The notes under the pieces were generated by a model. That model made no database searches, had not been told where the DNA came from, and saw only the letters and a list, made by a program, of their open reading frames with translations. A DNA stretch of 64,000 bases, from assembly GCF_019168305.1 (NCBI RefSeq), contig NZ_JAHTBI010000049.1:1-64000 (forward strand), read 5' to 3'. Position 1 is the stretch's first letter. Every line of letters begins with the position of its first letter. The stretch comes from Pseudomonas aegrilactucae. Its GTDB lineage: Bacteria; Pseudomonadota; Gammaproteobacteria; Pseudomonadales; Pseudomonadaceae. The translations under genes and the position numbers were made by a program. Positions 50,225-58,912 of the stretch are shown here, piece by piece.

Positions 50225-51118
50225 TCAGGCCCGCGCCAGCGGTTCGGCCAGGCCCTTGACCCCCGGGTTCAGCGCGAACACCCCGCCGGCCAATGGCTGA
50301 TCGGCCAGGTCCACGCCTTGCGGGCGGATCGAGGTCACGAACAGCGTGTCCAGTTGCGGGCCACCAAAGGCGCACATGGTCGGCTTTTTCACCGGCAGTT
50401 CCAGGGTGCGGTCCAGCTTGCCTTCGGGGGTGAAGCGCAGCACCAGGCCGGAATCGATCGCGCAGATCCAGTAGCAGCCTTCGGCATCCACGGTGGCGCC
50501 ATCAGGCCGGCCGGGGTGGTTGTTCATGTCGACGAACACCCGGCGGTTGTGCGGCGTGCCGCTGTCGATGTCGTAGTCGAAGGCCCAGATCAGTTGCACG
50601 CCAGGGTGCGAATCGGAGACATACATCGTCTTGCCGTCGGGGCTGAACGCCATGCCGTTGGGCACGGTCAGGTCGTGCAGTTGGGCCTGCAAGGGCAGTA
50701 CCGGGCCGCCAGGCTGCGGGTCGTAGCGGTACAGCGCACCGACCTTTTCGGCCCCCATGTTGGTTTGCATGGTGCCGGCCCAGAAGCGCCCCTGGCGGTC
50801 GCAGCGACCGTCGTTGAAGCGCATTTTCTCGCGGGCGTGTTCGACGCTGGCGCATTGCTCTGCACGCAGGCGGCCATCGGCCTGGGGGGTGAGCTGGAAG
50901 AGGCCGGTTTCCTGGGCGCCCAGCCAGTGGCCTTGCGGGCTGCGGGCGATGCAGGCGAGCATTTCGTCGGCCTGCCAGGACGTGGTCTGGCCATCGAGTT
51001 GCCAGCGGTGCAGGCGGCCGGCGGGGATATCGACCCAGTACAGGGCGTTTTCTTGAGGGTGCCATACCGGGCTTTCGCCGGTGGCATTGCGTGCGTCGAC
51101 GATGAGTTCGGCGGTCAT
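50225..51118 (-). CDS. SMP-30/gluconolactonase-type aldarolactonase
   Basis: 297 residues, six-bladed propeller: GESPVWHPQENALYWVDI (metal-binding Glu), RFNDGRCDRQGRFWAGTM (Asn and Asp) and PNGMAFSPDGKTMYVSDSH (Asn, Asp). These bind a divalent cation. In uronate oxidation the dehydrogenase makes a 1,5-aldarolactone and this type of enzyme opens it to the aldarate. It is in the same orientation as udh. Confidence 0.85.
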   Translation of the reverse strand: MTAELIVDARNATGESPVWHPQENALYWVDIPAGRLHRWQLDGQTTSWQADEMLACIARSPQGHWLGAQETGLFQLTPQADGRLRAEQCASVEHAREKMRFNDGRCDRQGRFWAGTMQTNMGAEKVGALYRYDPQPGGPVLPLQAQLHDLTVPNGMAFSPDGKTMYVSDSHPGVQLIWAFDYDIDSGTPHNRRVFVDMNNHPGRPDGATVDAEGCYWICAIDSGLVLRFTPEGKLDRTLELPVKKPTMCAFGGPQLDTLFVTSIRPQGVDLADQPLAGGVFALNPGVKGLAEPLARA

Positions 51119-51130
51119 GAAAAGGTCTCG

Positions 51131-51234
51131 GTAGGAGCCGGCCTTGCCGGCGAAGAGGGCGGCGCTGTATCAGATGGGGCTTGGCGTGTGCTTCGCCGGC
51201 AAGGTGGGTTCCTGCAGGAACCTGCCTTGCCGGC
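51131..51234. repeat. REP/BIME-like repeat cluster
   Basis: GCCGGCCTTGCCGGCGAAG (51137-51155), its inverse CTTCGCCGGCAAGG (51191-51204) and GCCTTGCCGGC (51224-51234) fill the gap between the lactonase start and the udh stop. This is the P. putida REP core, in an inverted pair plus a half copy. Confidence 0.7.
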
Positions 51235-51243
51235 ATTCATGGC

Positions 51244-52077
51244 TCAATCACCAAATGGCCCGGCCGCGCAGAACGCGCCGCCTTGCAGCACGGCATTCGG
51301 GTCATCTGCCGCAGGCTTGGGCAACTGCTCCATCTGGGCACGGAAGCGCTCCGAGCTGTCCTGTGGCTGGAACCCCAGGTGCGCCGCGTAGCGGTTGTTC
51401 CACCACAGGTCGCGGTTGGCCGACACGCCGTAGACCACGGTATGCCCGACGTTTTCGGCGAGCAGTGAGCGCTCCACCAGGTGTGCCAGGTCCGGGTAGC
51501 TCAGCCAGGTGGACAGCATGCGCAGGTTGCGCGGCTCGGGGAACGAGGAGCCAATGCGCAGGCTCACGGTTTCGATGCCATAGCGGTGGAAGTAGAACGT
51601 TGCCAGGTCTTCGCCGTAGGACTTGGACAGCCCGTAGTAGCAGTCCGGGCGGCGCGGGGAGTGCGCATCGATCTGTTCGCTCTGCGGGTAGAACCCGGTG
51701 ACGTGGTTGGAGCTGGCGAAGATCACCCGCTTGATCCCGTGTTTGCGCGCCGCTTCATAGATATGGAAGGTGCCGCTGATGTTGGCTTCGAGAATCTCTT
51801 CGAACGAGCGCTCGGTGGAAATCCCGCCCAGGTGCACGATCACGTCCACATCCTGAGCCAGGGCCAGCACGCCGGCCTTGTCGGCCAGGTTGCAGGTGAT
51901 CACTTCTTCGTGGTCGCCAGCCGGTGGCGCCATCGGGCTGATGTCGGAGACCCGTACAACATTGGCGTGCGCCTGCAACGCTTCGCGCAGAATCTGCCCA
52001 AGGCCCCCGGCGGCGCCGGTCAGCAGCAGGCGGTTGAAGGGTTTGCTCGGGGTGGCGGAGGAGTGTGGTGTCGTCAT
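51244..52077 (-). CDS. udh: Uronate dehydrogenase
   Basis: 277 residues, extended SDR fold. LLLTGAAGGLGQILREAL binds NAD, and the catalytic triad is the Ser in FASSNHVTGFYP and YYGLSKSYGED. It oxidises D-glucuronate or D-galacturonate at C-1 to the aldarolactone. The family, the length and its surroundings (lactonase, KdgD, dioxovalerate dehydrogenase) agree. Confidence 0.9.
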   Translation of the reverse strand: MTTPHSSATPSKPFNRLLLTGAAGGLGQILREALQAHANVVRVSDISPMAPPAGDHEEVITCNLADKAGVLALAQDVDVIVHLGGISTERSFEEILEANISGTFHIYEAARKHGIKRVIFASSNHVTGFYPQSEQIDAHSPRRPDCYYGLSKSYGEDLATFYFHRYGIETVSLRIGSSFPEPRNLRMLSTWLSYPDLAHLVERSLLAENVGHTVVYGVSANRDLWWNNRYAAHLGFQPQDSSERFRAQMEQLPKPAADDPNAVLQGGAFCAAGPFGD

Positions 52078-52108
52078 GGCGGGCGCCTTCAGTTAGAGTT
52101 CCGTTATG

Positions 52109-52123
52109 TGTCGTCAGATGACA
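52109..52123. promoter_or_regulatory. Inverted repeat upstream of udh
   Basis: TGTCGTCAGATGACA, a near-perfect palindrome 32 bases before the udh start. It differs from the GTTGTACGA sites; it may be a second operator or a diverged version. Confidence 0.4.
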
Positions 52124-52152
52124 AAACCGGGCCGTCTTGAGGACGGCCCGGT
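52123..52152 (-). terminator. Intrinsic terminator of the porin gene
   Basis: ACCGGGCCGTC and GACGGCCCGGT form an 11-bp stem, followed on the minus strand by TTTTG. It lies just past the porin stop and before the udh promoter. Confidence 0.75.
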
Positions 52153-52161
52153 TGCTCGGCA

Positions 52162-52887
52162 TTACATGAAGTTGTACTGGATCCCAAGGCGCCAGCGAGC
52201 CTGGCGGTCATCAGTGGTGGAGTTGACCTTGACGTCGCCTACCTCCATGAACGGTGCCCACTGCTTGTTGATCTTGTACTTGACGATCATGTTCTGCTCG
52301 TAGTCGCTCTTCTTGTTGTCGTAGCGGATGTAGTCGGTATCGAAGTAGATGTACTGGTACTCGAAGGCCCACGGGCCTTTGGGGGTGAAGCCCAGCCAGC
52401 CTTCGAGGCGAGTGGTGTTCTGGTTGTCCTTGGCGCGGTCGTCCTTGCTGTGGTCGATCACATCGCGGTCCAGCCGCTTGGCGTCGTGACGCACGCGGGT
52501 GGCAACGTACCAGGTGTCGTTGATCTTGTAGTTGTACTTAAGACCGAACTTGTAGCTGGTGGAGTCTTTCCCGCTGTCCATCTGGAACGCCGGGGTCAGC
52601 GTCGACTTGGGGCTCAACTTGTAGTTGTAGTCCACGGTGAATTCATGGCCGTTGTTGACCAGGTTGTCATAGGCGACGTCTTCGCGGTCACCCGCGGTCT
52701 TGTACTTGATCTCGGCCCCGAAACCCAGGCCGCTGTCCATCCGGTAGTTCATCTTGATGCGGTCGGAGTGGATGCTGTCGTCTTCGGTGAAGCCGTGACG
52801 GTAGTTGATGCTGGCCGAGTCTGCGCAGGCATAGAAGGACAGGCCGAGGGTGCTGATGGCAATGAGGCTGCGGAGTGTAGTGTTCAT
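52162..52887 (-). CDS. KdgM-like outer-membrane porin for acidic (oligo)saccharides
   Basis: About 241 residues: signal peptide cleaved after ACA, then alternating strands (SINYRHGFTEDD, KMNYRMDSGLGFGAEIKYK) ending in the outer-membrane signal YNFM. Size and strand pattern match the 12-stranded KdgM family that admits oligogalacturonates. Many basic and aromatic residues would line an anion-selective pore. An operator copy lies in its promoter; the start MNTTLRS at 52887 has AAGAAGA upstream. Confidence 0.75.
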   Translation of the reverse strand: MNTTLRSLIAISTLGLSFYACADSASINYRHGFTEDDSIHSDRIKMNYRMDSGLGFGAEIKYKTAGDREDVAYDNLVNNGHEFTVDYNYKLSPKSTLTPAFQMDSGKDSTSYKFGLKYNYKINDTWYVATRVRHDAKRLDRDVIDHSKDDRAKDNQNTTRLEGWLGFTPKGPWAFEYQYIYFDTDYIRYDNKKSDYEQNMIVKYKINKQWAPFMEVGDVKVNSTTDDRQARWRLGIQYNFM

Positions 52888-53252
52888 GCGATCTTCTTTT
52901 TTTGTTTTTGTTGGGGTCGTTATGAAGCGTGCTGCCAGGGACGGTTGCGGGTAGAGGAGGGCTCCTTGGGGATCAATTTCGACGTACGTTATCGTACAAC
53001 ATTGGGGCTGTCTACGATTTATTCGCACGGTTGTAGGATGATTCTTATAAAGCGCTCAAGAACGGGCTTTGTAGCAGTATTCACGCGGCTTATCTCATGC
53101 CAAAAGCTCTCGCAATGCCGCAAAACAAGGGCTTTAGAGGTGCCTGACGAAAGGTTTGCAGGGGGAGCTTTTCAAGTGTTGTACGATGACGTATGATCGA
53201 TTCCAGAGCGTGACACACCCGCCACAAATCCAATAAGAAGGCTCAGACGTCC
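52888..53252. promoter_or_regulatory. Divergent promoter region with two GntR operator copies
   Basis: No gene is seen. TCGTACAAC at 52992-53000 (extended, on the minus strand: GTTGTACGATAACGTA) faces the porin gene; GTTGTACGATGACGTA at 53178-53193 faces the dehydratase gene. The two differ in one base over 16. Confidence 0.7.
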
Positions 53253-54407
53253 ATGATCATCACTGCTGTTAACGTCCAGGTTTTTTCCTACCCCACCCGC
53301 CGCGCTGTAGACAGTGCCGGCCATGCCCACCCGGGCGACGTCACTCAGGCCAAGATGGCCTTGCTGCGCATCAAGACTGAATGCGGCAACGAAGGTTTTG
53401 CCTTCGGTGCGCCTGAGCTGATCCGTCCTTATGTGCTGGACGGCTTTGTGCGCAAGGTGCTGGTTGGCGCCAATGCCTTCGATCGCGAGAAGATCTGGCA
53501 CGACCTGGTGCACTGGCAGCGCGGTAGCGCCAGCCAGTTGACCGACCGTGCCCTGGCGCTTGTCGAGCAAGCCCTGTGGGATTGGGCCGGGCGCAAGCTG
53601 AACGTGCCGGTGCACAAGCTGATCGGCGGCTACCGTGACAAGGTGCCGGCCTACGGTTCGACCATGTGCGGCGACGAGCTGCCTGGCGGCCTGTCCACCC
53701 CGGAAGAGTACGGTCGCTTCGCCGAGACCCTGGTAAAGCGCGGCTACAAGGCCATCAAACTGCACACCTGGATGCCACCGGTCTCCTTCGCGCCCAGCGT
53801 GAGCATGGATATCAAGGCGTGCGCCGCCGTGCGTGAAGCGGTCGGTCCGGACATCGCGCTGATGCTCGATGGTTACCACTGGTACAGCCGCACCGAAGCC
53901 CTGACCATCGGTCGTGCGCTGGAGAAGCTGGACTTCGCCTGGTTCGAAGAGCCGATGATGGAAGACTCGGCCGAATCCTACGCCTGGCTGGCTCGCGAGC
54001 TGCAAATCCCGGTGCTGGGCCCGGAAACCCTCGCCGGCAAGCACCTGAGCCGTGCCAGCTGGGTCAAGAACGATGTGTGCGACATCCTGCGTGCCGGGGT
54101 GGCCGGTGTCGGCGGTATCGCACCGTGCCTGAAAGTGGCGCACATGGCCGAGTCGTTCGGCATGGATTGCGAGATTCACGGCAACGGCGCCGCCAACCTG
54201 GCGGTGGTCGGTGCGATCAAGAACTGCACCTGGTACGAGCGCGGCCTGCTGCACCCGTACCTGAACTACGACGAAGTGCCGGCCTACCTCAAGCGCCTGG
54301 TCGATCCGATGGACGAAGACGGTTTCGTGCACCTGTCGGACCTGCCAGGCCTGGGCGAGGAAATCGACTTCGACTTCGTCGAGACCAATACGCTGCACAG
54401 CTTCTGA
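53253..54407 (+). CDS. Enolase-superfamily sugar-acid dehydratase (mandelate racemase subgroup)
   Basis: 384 residues. Metal ligands are Asp in LMLDGYHWY (about 209), Glu in WFEEPMM (about 231) and Glu in LGPETLAG (about 257). The His–Asp pair is Asp in DILRAG and His in CEIHGNG (about 308). The usual KxK on strand two reads KLH (KAIKLHTWMPP, about 169-171), so the second base is a His. In context it should dehydrate galactarate/glucarate, or open the aldarolactone, to 5-dehydro-4-deoxyglucarate. An operator copy sits about 60 bases upstream. Confidence 0.8.
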   Translation: MIITAVNVQVFSYPTRRAVDSAGHAHPGDVTQAKMALLRIKTECGNEGFAFGAPELIRPYVLDGFVRKVLVGANAFDREKIWHDLVHWQRGSASQLTDRALALVEQALWDWAGRKLNVPVHKLIGGYRDKVPAYGSTMCGDELPGGLSTPEEYGRFAETLVKRGYKAIKLHTWMPPVSFAPSVSMDIKACAAVREAVGPDIALMLDGYHWYSRTEALTIGRALEKLDFAWFEEPMMEDSAESYAWLARELQIPVLGPETLAGKHLSRASWVKNDVCDILRAGVAGVGGIAPCLKVAHMAESFGMDCEIHGNGAANLAVVGAIKNCTWYERGLLHPYLNYDEVPAYLKRLVDPMDEDGFVHLSDLPGLGEEIDFDFVETNTLHSF

Positions 54408-54416
54408 TTCGTGCAT

Positions 54417-54442
54417 GGCGGCACGCGCCATAGCGTGCCGCC
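54417..54442 (+). promoter_or_regulatory. Intercistronic hairpin after the dehydratase gene
   Basis: GGCGGCACGC and GCGTGCCGCC form a 10-bp stem with a 6-base loop, with no T-run. It lies between the dehydratase and the first binding-protein gene, and may protect the upstream message or cause partial termination. Confidence 0.5.
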
Positions 54443-54476
54443 CGAGAGTCCAATAACTATAAAAAGGCTATCTCAC

Positions 54477-56087
54477 ATGAGCGTTCTCCCCAAACTCTGG
54501 GCGGGGGTCTTTGCTGCATCGCTGGCAATGACCTCGGTACCTGCCGCTTTCGCCAAAACCCCGGCCGACCAGCTGATCGTCGGCATGAGCATGATCAACC
54601 TGCTGTCCCTCGACCCGGCCGCTGCCACCGGGCTGGATGTCTCTGAGGTCAATGCCAACCTGTACGACATGCTGCTGGTGCAGGATGTGAAGCAACCTGA
54701 CAGGCTGGTGCCTGCCCTGGCCGAAAGCTGGACCGTCAGCGATGACCGCAAGACCCTGACCTTCAACCTGCGCAAGGGCGTGAAGTTCCATTCTGGTAAT
54801 GATTTGAGCGCCGAAGACGTGGCCTGGTCGCTGCAGCGCGTGATCAAGCTCAACCTGGCCCTGGCCTCCACCTGGAAAGCGTACGGCTTCACCGCCGGCA
54901 ACGTCGCCCAGCACATGCGTGCCACCGACGAATACACCTTCGTGGTCGAGCTGCCGCGCGTGACCGACCCGATGCTGGTGCTCAACACCCTCGCAACCTC
55001 CCCAAGCGCTTTCATCCTTGACCGCAAAGTGGTGCAGCAGCACCAGAAAGGCGATGACATGGGCGGCGCCTGGCTGACCACTCACGCCGCTGGCAGCGGT
55101 CCGTTCGTGCTGCAGGACTGGCGCGCCAACGACGTGATCCTGATGAACCGCTTCGACGGTTACTGGGATGGCCCGGCCAAGCTCAAGCGCATCGTCATGC
55201 GCAACATGACCGAGTCGCAATCGCTGCGCCTGATGGTTGAACGTGGCGACCTGGACCTGGCCAAGGGCATGGCAGCACCGGATATCGAAGCGCTGGAAAA
55301 ATCGGACAAGGTCAAGGCCCAGACCGTACAGCGCGGCACCCTCTACTACGTCGCCCTGAGCGTCAAGAACAAGCCATACGACGATGCGCGCGTGCGCAAG
55401 GCCGTGCGGTCGCTGATCGATTACCAGGGCATCAACAACACCGTGATGCCGCACTACGGCCAGATCAACCAGCGCCCGTTGCCGTTGGGCCTGCCGGCGC
55501 GTCTGGACGATCCGGGCTATACCCTGAACGTGGCCGAAGCGAAAAAACTGCTGGCCGAGGCCGGTTACCCCAACGGCTTCAAGACCACCATTCGCGTGCT
55601 CACCGAACCACCGTTCATCAACATCGCCTCCAGCCTGCAGTCGACCCTGGCCCAGGCGGGCATCCAGGCCACCATCGTCACCGGTACCGGCAACCAGGTC
55701 TACGGTGCCATGCGTGAACGCACCTTCGACATCCTGGTCGGGCGTGGCGGCGGCGGTGCCGAGCGCCACCCGCATTCGAGCCTGCGTACCCTGGTGTACA
55801 ACCCGGACAACCGCGACGAGGCCAAGCTGAGCAACTTCCAGGGCTGGCGTACCTCGTTCTACAGCCCCGAGTTGAACAGCCTGATCGAACAGGCCGAAGT
55901 CGAACCCGACAAGGCCGTGCAGCTGGCCCAGTACCAGCAGATCCAGAAAACCCTGGACGAGCAGGTGGGGGCGATCCTGCCGGTATCGCAAATGACCGAC
56001 ACCGTGGTGCTGTACCACGATGTCCAGAATTACCAGGGCCACACCGCGGCCACCACCCGTTACAAAGACGTCTACAAGTCGCGTTGA
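54477..56087 (+). CDS. ABC transporter substrate-binding protein 1 (family 5, peptide type)
   Basis: 536 residues with a signal peptide cleaved near AAFA-K. LVPALAESWTVSDDRKTLTFNLRKGVKFHSGNDLSAEDVAWSL is the family 5 (DppA/OppA) signature. It has a paralogue of identical length downstream (57246), alike throughout. The members of this family also bind sugars and acidic glycans; the cluster suggests a uronate-containing ligand. AAAAAGG precedes the ATG, and the leader AATAACTATAAAAAG recurs before the paralogue. Confidence 0.85.
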   Translation: MSVLPKLWAGVFAASLAMTSVPAAFAKTPADQLIVGMSMINLLSLDPAAATGLDVSEVNANLYDMLLVQDVKQPDRLVPALAESWTVSDDRKTLTFNLRKGVKFHSGNDLSAEDVAWSLQRVIKLNLALASTWKAYGFTAGNVAQHMRATDEYTFVVELPRVTDPMLVLNTLATSPSAFILDRKVVQQHQKGDDMGGAWLTTHAAGSGPFVLQDWRANDVILMNRFDGYWDGPAKLKRIVMRNMTESQSLRLMVERGDLDLAKGMAAPDIEALEKSDKVKAQTVQRGTLYYVALSVKNKPYDDARVRKAVRSLIDYQGINNTVMPHYGQINQRPLPLGLPARLDDPGYTLNVAEAKKLLAEAGYPNGFKTTIRVLTEPPFINIASSLQSTLAQAGIQATIVTGTGNQVYGAMRERTFDILVGRGGGGAERHPHSSLRTLVYNPDNRDEAKLSNFQGWRTSFYSPELNSLIEQAEVEPDKAVQLAQYQQIQKTLDEQVGAILPVSQMTDTVVLYHDVQNYQGHTAATTRYKDVYKSR

Positions 56088-56093
56088 GCGGGC

Positions 56094-56113
56094 GAGGGGC
56101 GTACGCGCCCCTC
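56094..56113 (+). promoter_or_regulatory. Intercistronic hairpin after binding protein 1
   Basis: GAGGGGCG-TACG-CGCCCCTC, an 8-bp perfect stem without T-run, directly after the first binding-protein gene. Such hairpins commonly keep binding-protein mRNA stable relative to permease mRNA. Confidence 0.5.
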
Positions 56114-56153
56114 ACGCCTCGGTGATTGGTGAACGCTTTTTCAGGAGCCTGTT

Positions 56154-57191
56154 ATGTTTCTTTCGACTGCCTCTGTGCTGGGCACCCGCGTGTCTGGCAC
56201 TGCCCGCCGGGCCGGCACGGTCCTGGTGACCCTGCTTGGTCTGCTGGCGCTGACCTTCTTCATTGGTCGGGTGATGCCGCTGGACCCGGTGCTGGCCGTG
56301 GTCGGTCCGGACGCCGACAGCTCCACCTACGACCAGGTGTACCGGGCCATGGGCCTGGACAAGCCGATCTGGACCCAGTTCGGCCTGTACCTGAACGACT
56401 TGCTGCACGGTGACTTCGGCAACGCGCTGCTCACCGGCCACCCGGTGCTTGAAGACATCAAGCGCGTGTTCCCGGCAACCATCGAACTGGCCACCCTGGC
56501 GATTCTGTTCGGCATCCTCATCGGCCTGCCGCTGGGTGTGGTCGCGGCCAGCAACCAGGGCCGCGTGGGCGACCATGTGGCACGGGTGATCACCCTGTTC
56601 GGTTATTCCACACCGATCTTCTGGGTCGGCATGATGGGCCTGCTGGTGTTCTACGCCTGGCTGGGCTGGGCGGGCGGGGCAGGGCGTATCGACCTGGCCT
56701 ACGACGGCATGGTGCCGGACGTCACCGGCCTGCTGCTGATCGACTCGGCACTGGCACGCGACTGGGACGCCTTCTCCAGCGCACTGCGCCACATCGTGCT
56801 GCCGTCGTTGATCCTGGGCCTGAACTCGGTGGCCTACATCAGCCGCATGACCCGCAGCTTCATGCTCGAGCAGCTGTCCCAGGAATACATCATCACCGCA
56901 CGGGTAAAAGGCCTGTCGCGGCGCCAGGTGGTCTGGGGCCATGCCTTTCGCAACATCCTCGTGCAGTTGCTGACCGTGGTGGCCCTGGCCTACGGCTCGC
57001 TGCTCGAAGGCGCGGTACTGATCGAGACGGTGTTTGCCTGGCCTGGCTTTGGTCAGTACCTGACCAGCAGCCTGATGCTTGGCGACATGAATGCGGTGAT
57101 GGGTTGTGTACTGGTGATCGGCCTGATCTTCGTCGCACTCAACCTGATCAGCGATGCCCTGTACAAAGTGTTCGACCCACGGACCCGCTGA
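56154..57191 (+). CDS. ABC transporter permease, DppB type
   Basis: 345 residues, six membrane helices. GLDKPIWTQFGLYLNDLLHGDFG and the EAA loop region RQVVWGHAFRNILVQLLTVV are typical of DppB/OppB. CAGGAGCC precedes the ATG. It pairs with the DppC-type permease at 58913. Confidence 0.88.
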   Translation: MFLSTASVLGTRVSGTARRAGTVLVTLLGLLALTFFIGRVMPLDPVLAVVGPDADSSTYDQVYRAMGLDKPIWTQFGLYLNDLLHGDFGNALLTGHPVLEDIKRVFPATIELATLAILFGILIGLPLGVVAASNQGRVGDHVARVITLFGYSTPIFWVGMMGLLVFYAWLGWAGGAGRIDLAYDGMVPDVTGLLLIDSALARDWDAFSSALRHIVLPSLILGLNSVAYISRMTRSFMLEQLSQEYIITARVKGLSRRQVVWGHAFRNILVQLLTVVALAYGSLLEGAVLIETVFAWPGFGQYLTSSLMLGDMNAVMGCVLVIGLIFVALNLISDALYKVFDPRTR

Positions 57192-57245
57192 GCCACGATG
57201 GCCGGCATGAGCACAATCAATAACTATAAAAAGAAGGATGCCCAC

Positions 57246-58856
57246 ATGAAGACTGTATTCCCGACACTGCGCATGAGCCTGCTGGGCGCCATCCTGGCGC
57301 TGAGCCCGATGGCCGCGGTCAATGCCAAGACCCCCGTTGATCAACTGATCATCGGCATGAGCATGGTCAACCTGTTCTCCATCGACCCGGCCAACGCCCC
57401 GGGCCTGGATGCCTCCGGGGTCAACGCCAACCTCTACGACACCCTGATCAAGCGCGACAACGGCAACCCGGAAAAACACCTGCCGCAACTGGCCGAACGC
57501 TGGGACATCAGCGAAGACGGCAAGCAGATCACCTTCCACCTGCGCAGCGACGTCAAGTTCCACTCCGGCAACGCCCTGACCGCCGAAGACGTGGCCTGGT
57601 CGCTGTACCGCGTGATGAAGCTCAACTTCGGCCTGGCCACCACCTGGAAGGCCTACGGCTACAGCGTCGAGAACATCCAGGGCCTGATCCGCGCCACCGA
57701 CGCCCACACCCTGGTCGTCGACCTGCCGCAGCCGACCGACCCGCTGCTGGTCATCGACTCGCTGGCGATCTCGCCCAGTGCGGTCATCGTCGACCGCCAG
57801 GAAGCCCTCAAGCATGAGAAGAACGGTGACCTGGGCGCCGCCTGGCTGGTCACCAACGAGGCTGGCAGCGGCCCGTTCACCCTGGCCAAATGGACCGCCA
57901 ACGACTCGCTGGTGATGAACCGTTTCGACGGCTACTGGGGCGACAAGGCGAAGATGAAGCGCGTGCTGGTGCGCCACATGACCGAGTCGCAGTCGCTGCG
58001 CCTGATGCTTGAGCGCGGTGACCTGGACCTGGCCTACGGCATTGCCGGGCCCGACATCAAGGCCATCGAAGGCTCGGACAAGCTGCAGATCCAGGCGCTG
58101 CAGCGCGGCACCATGTACTACGTGGCCATGAGCATGAAGCAGCCGGAATTCGCCAACAAGAAAGTGCGCGAAGCGGTACGCAACCTGATCGACTACAAAG
58201 GCCTGGACGAGCAGGTCATGCCGCACTACGGCAAGCTCAACCAGCAGCCGATGCAGCTCGGCCTGGAGGCTCGCCTGCCCGATCCTGGCTACAAGATGGA
58301 CGTGGACAAGGCCAAGGCGCTGCTGACCGAAGCCGGTTACCCGAACGGTTTCAAGACCACCATCCGCACCTTGTCCGAGTCGCCGTTCATCGAGATCGCT
58401 TCGCGCATGCAGGCCACCCTCAAGCAAGGCGGCATCGATGCGCAGATCATCCAGGGCACCGGCAACCAGGTGTATGGCGCGATGCGCGCACGCAACTTCG
58501 AGATGATCGTGGCGCGTGGCGCCGAGCGTTATCCGCACCCGTACTTCAGCCTGCGCACCTTCGCCTACAACCCCGACAACAGCGACAACGCCGGCCTGCC
58601 CAACTTCCAGGGCTGGCGCGCGTCGTTCTTCAGTCGCCAGCTCAATGACCTGATCGATCGGGTAGGGGTGGAGCGTGATGCGTCCAAGCGCCTGAGCATG
58701 TACCACGAGGCCCAGAAGCTGTACGACGAGCAAGCCGGCCCGATCATGATCGTGTCGCAGATGACCGACACCGCGGTCAGCTCGGTCGATGTCAAGGGCT
58801 TCACCGGCGATGACGCCGAGGCGACCCGTTACCTGGGCGTCTACAAGCAACGCTGA
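57246..58856 (+). CDS. ABC transporter substrate-binding protein 2 (paralogue of protein 1)
   Basis: 536 residues, signal peptide cleaved near AVNA-K; same family signature (LPQLAERWDISEDGKQITFHLRSDVKFHSGNALTAEDVAWSL) and the same domain order as the protein encoded at 54477. It lies between the two permease genes, an unusual place. A different ligand range from protein 1 is likely. AGAAGGATG lies upstream. Confidence 0.85.
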   Translation: MKTVFPTLRMSLLGAILALSPMAAVNAKTPVDQLIIGMSMVNLFSIDPANAPGLDASGVNANLYDTLIKRDNGNPEKHLPQLAERWDISEDGKQITFHLRSDVKFHSGNALTAEDVAWSLYRVMKLNFGLATTWKAYGYSVENIQGLIRATDAHTLVVDLPQPTDPLLVIDSLAISPSAVIVDRQEALKHEKNGDLGAAWLVTNEAGSGPFTLAKWTANDSLVMNRFDGYWGDKAKMKRVLVRHMTESQSLRLMLERGDLDLAYGIAGPDIKAIEGSDKLQIQALQRGTMYYVAMSMKQPEFANKKVREAVRNLIDYKGLDEQVMPHYGKLNQQPMQLGLEARLPDPGYKMDVDKAKALLTEAGYPNGFKTTIRTLSESPFIEIASRMQATLKQGGIDAQIIQGTGNQVYGAMRARNFEMIVARGAERYPHPYFSLRTFAYNPDNSDNAGLPNFQGWRASFFSRQLNDLIDRVGVERDASKRLSMYHEAQKLYDEQAGPIMIVSQMTDTAVSSVDVKGFTGDDAEATRYLGVYKQR

Positions 58857-58866
58857 ACACCGTCGG

Positions 58867-58886
58867 GGGGGCCTGCGGGCGCCCCC
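58867..58886 (+). promoter_or_regulatory. Intercistronic hairpin after binding protein 2
   Basis: GGGGGC...GCCCCC (6-bp stem, 8-base loop), with no T-run, directly after the second binding-protein gene. It repeats the pattern seen at 56094. Confidence 0.4.
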
Positions 58887-58912
58887 GGTGGCCATGATTT
58901 CACACCGAGAGC

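Noticed and set aside
56112..58895. 927-codon open frame on the minus strand
   Set aside because: Antisense to the permease and second binding-protein genes; composition is that of a shadow frame (His/Gln/Val/Gly-rich) and no ribosome site is seen.
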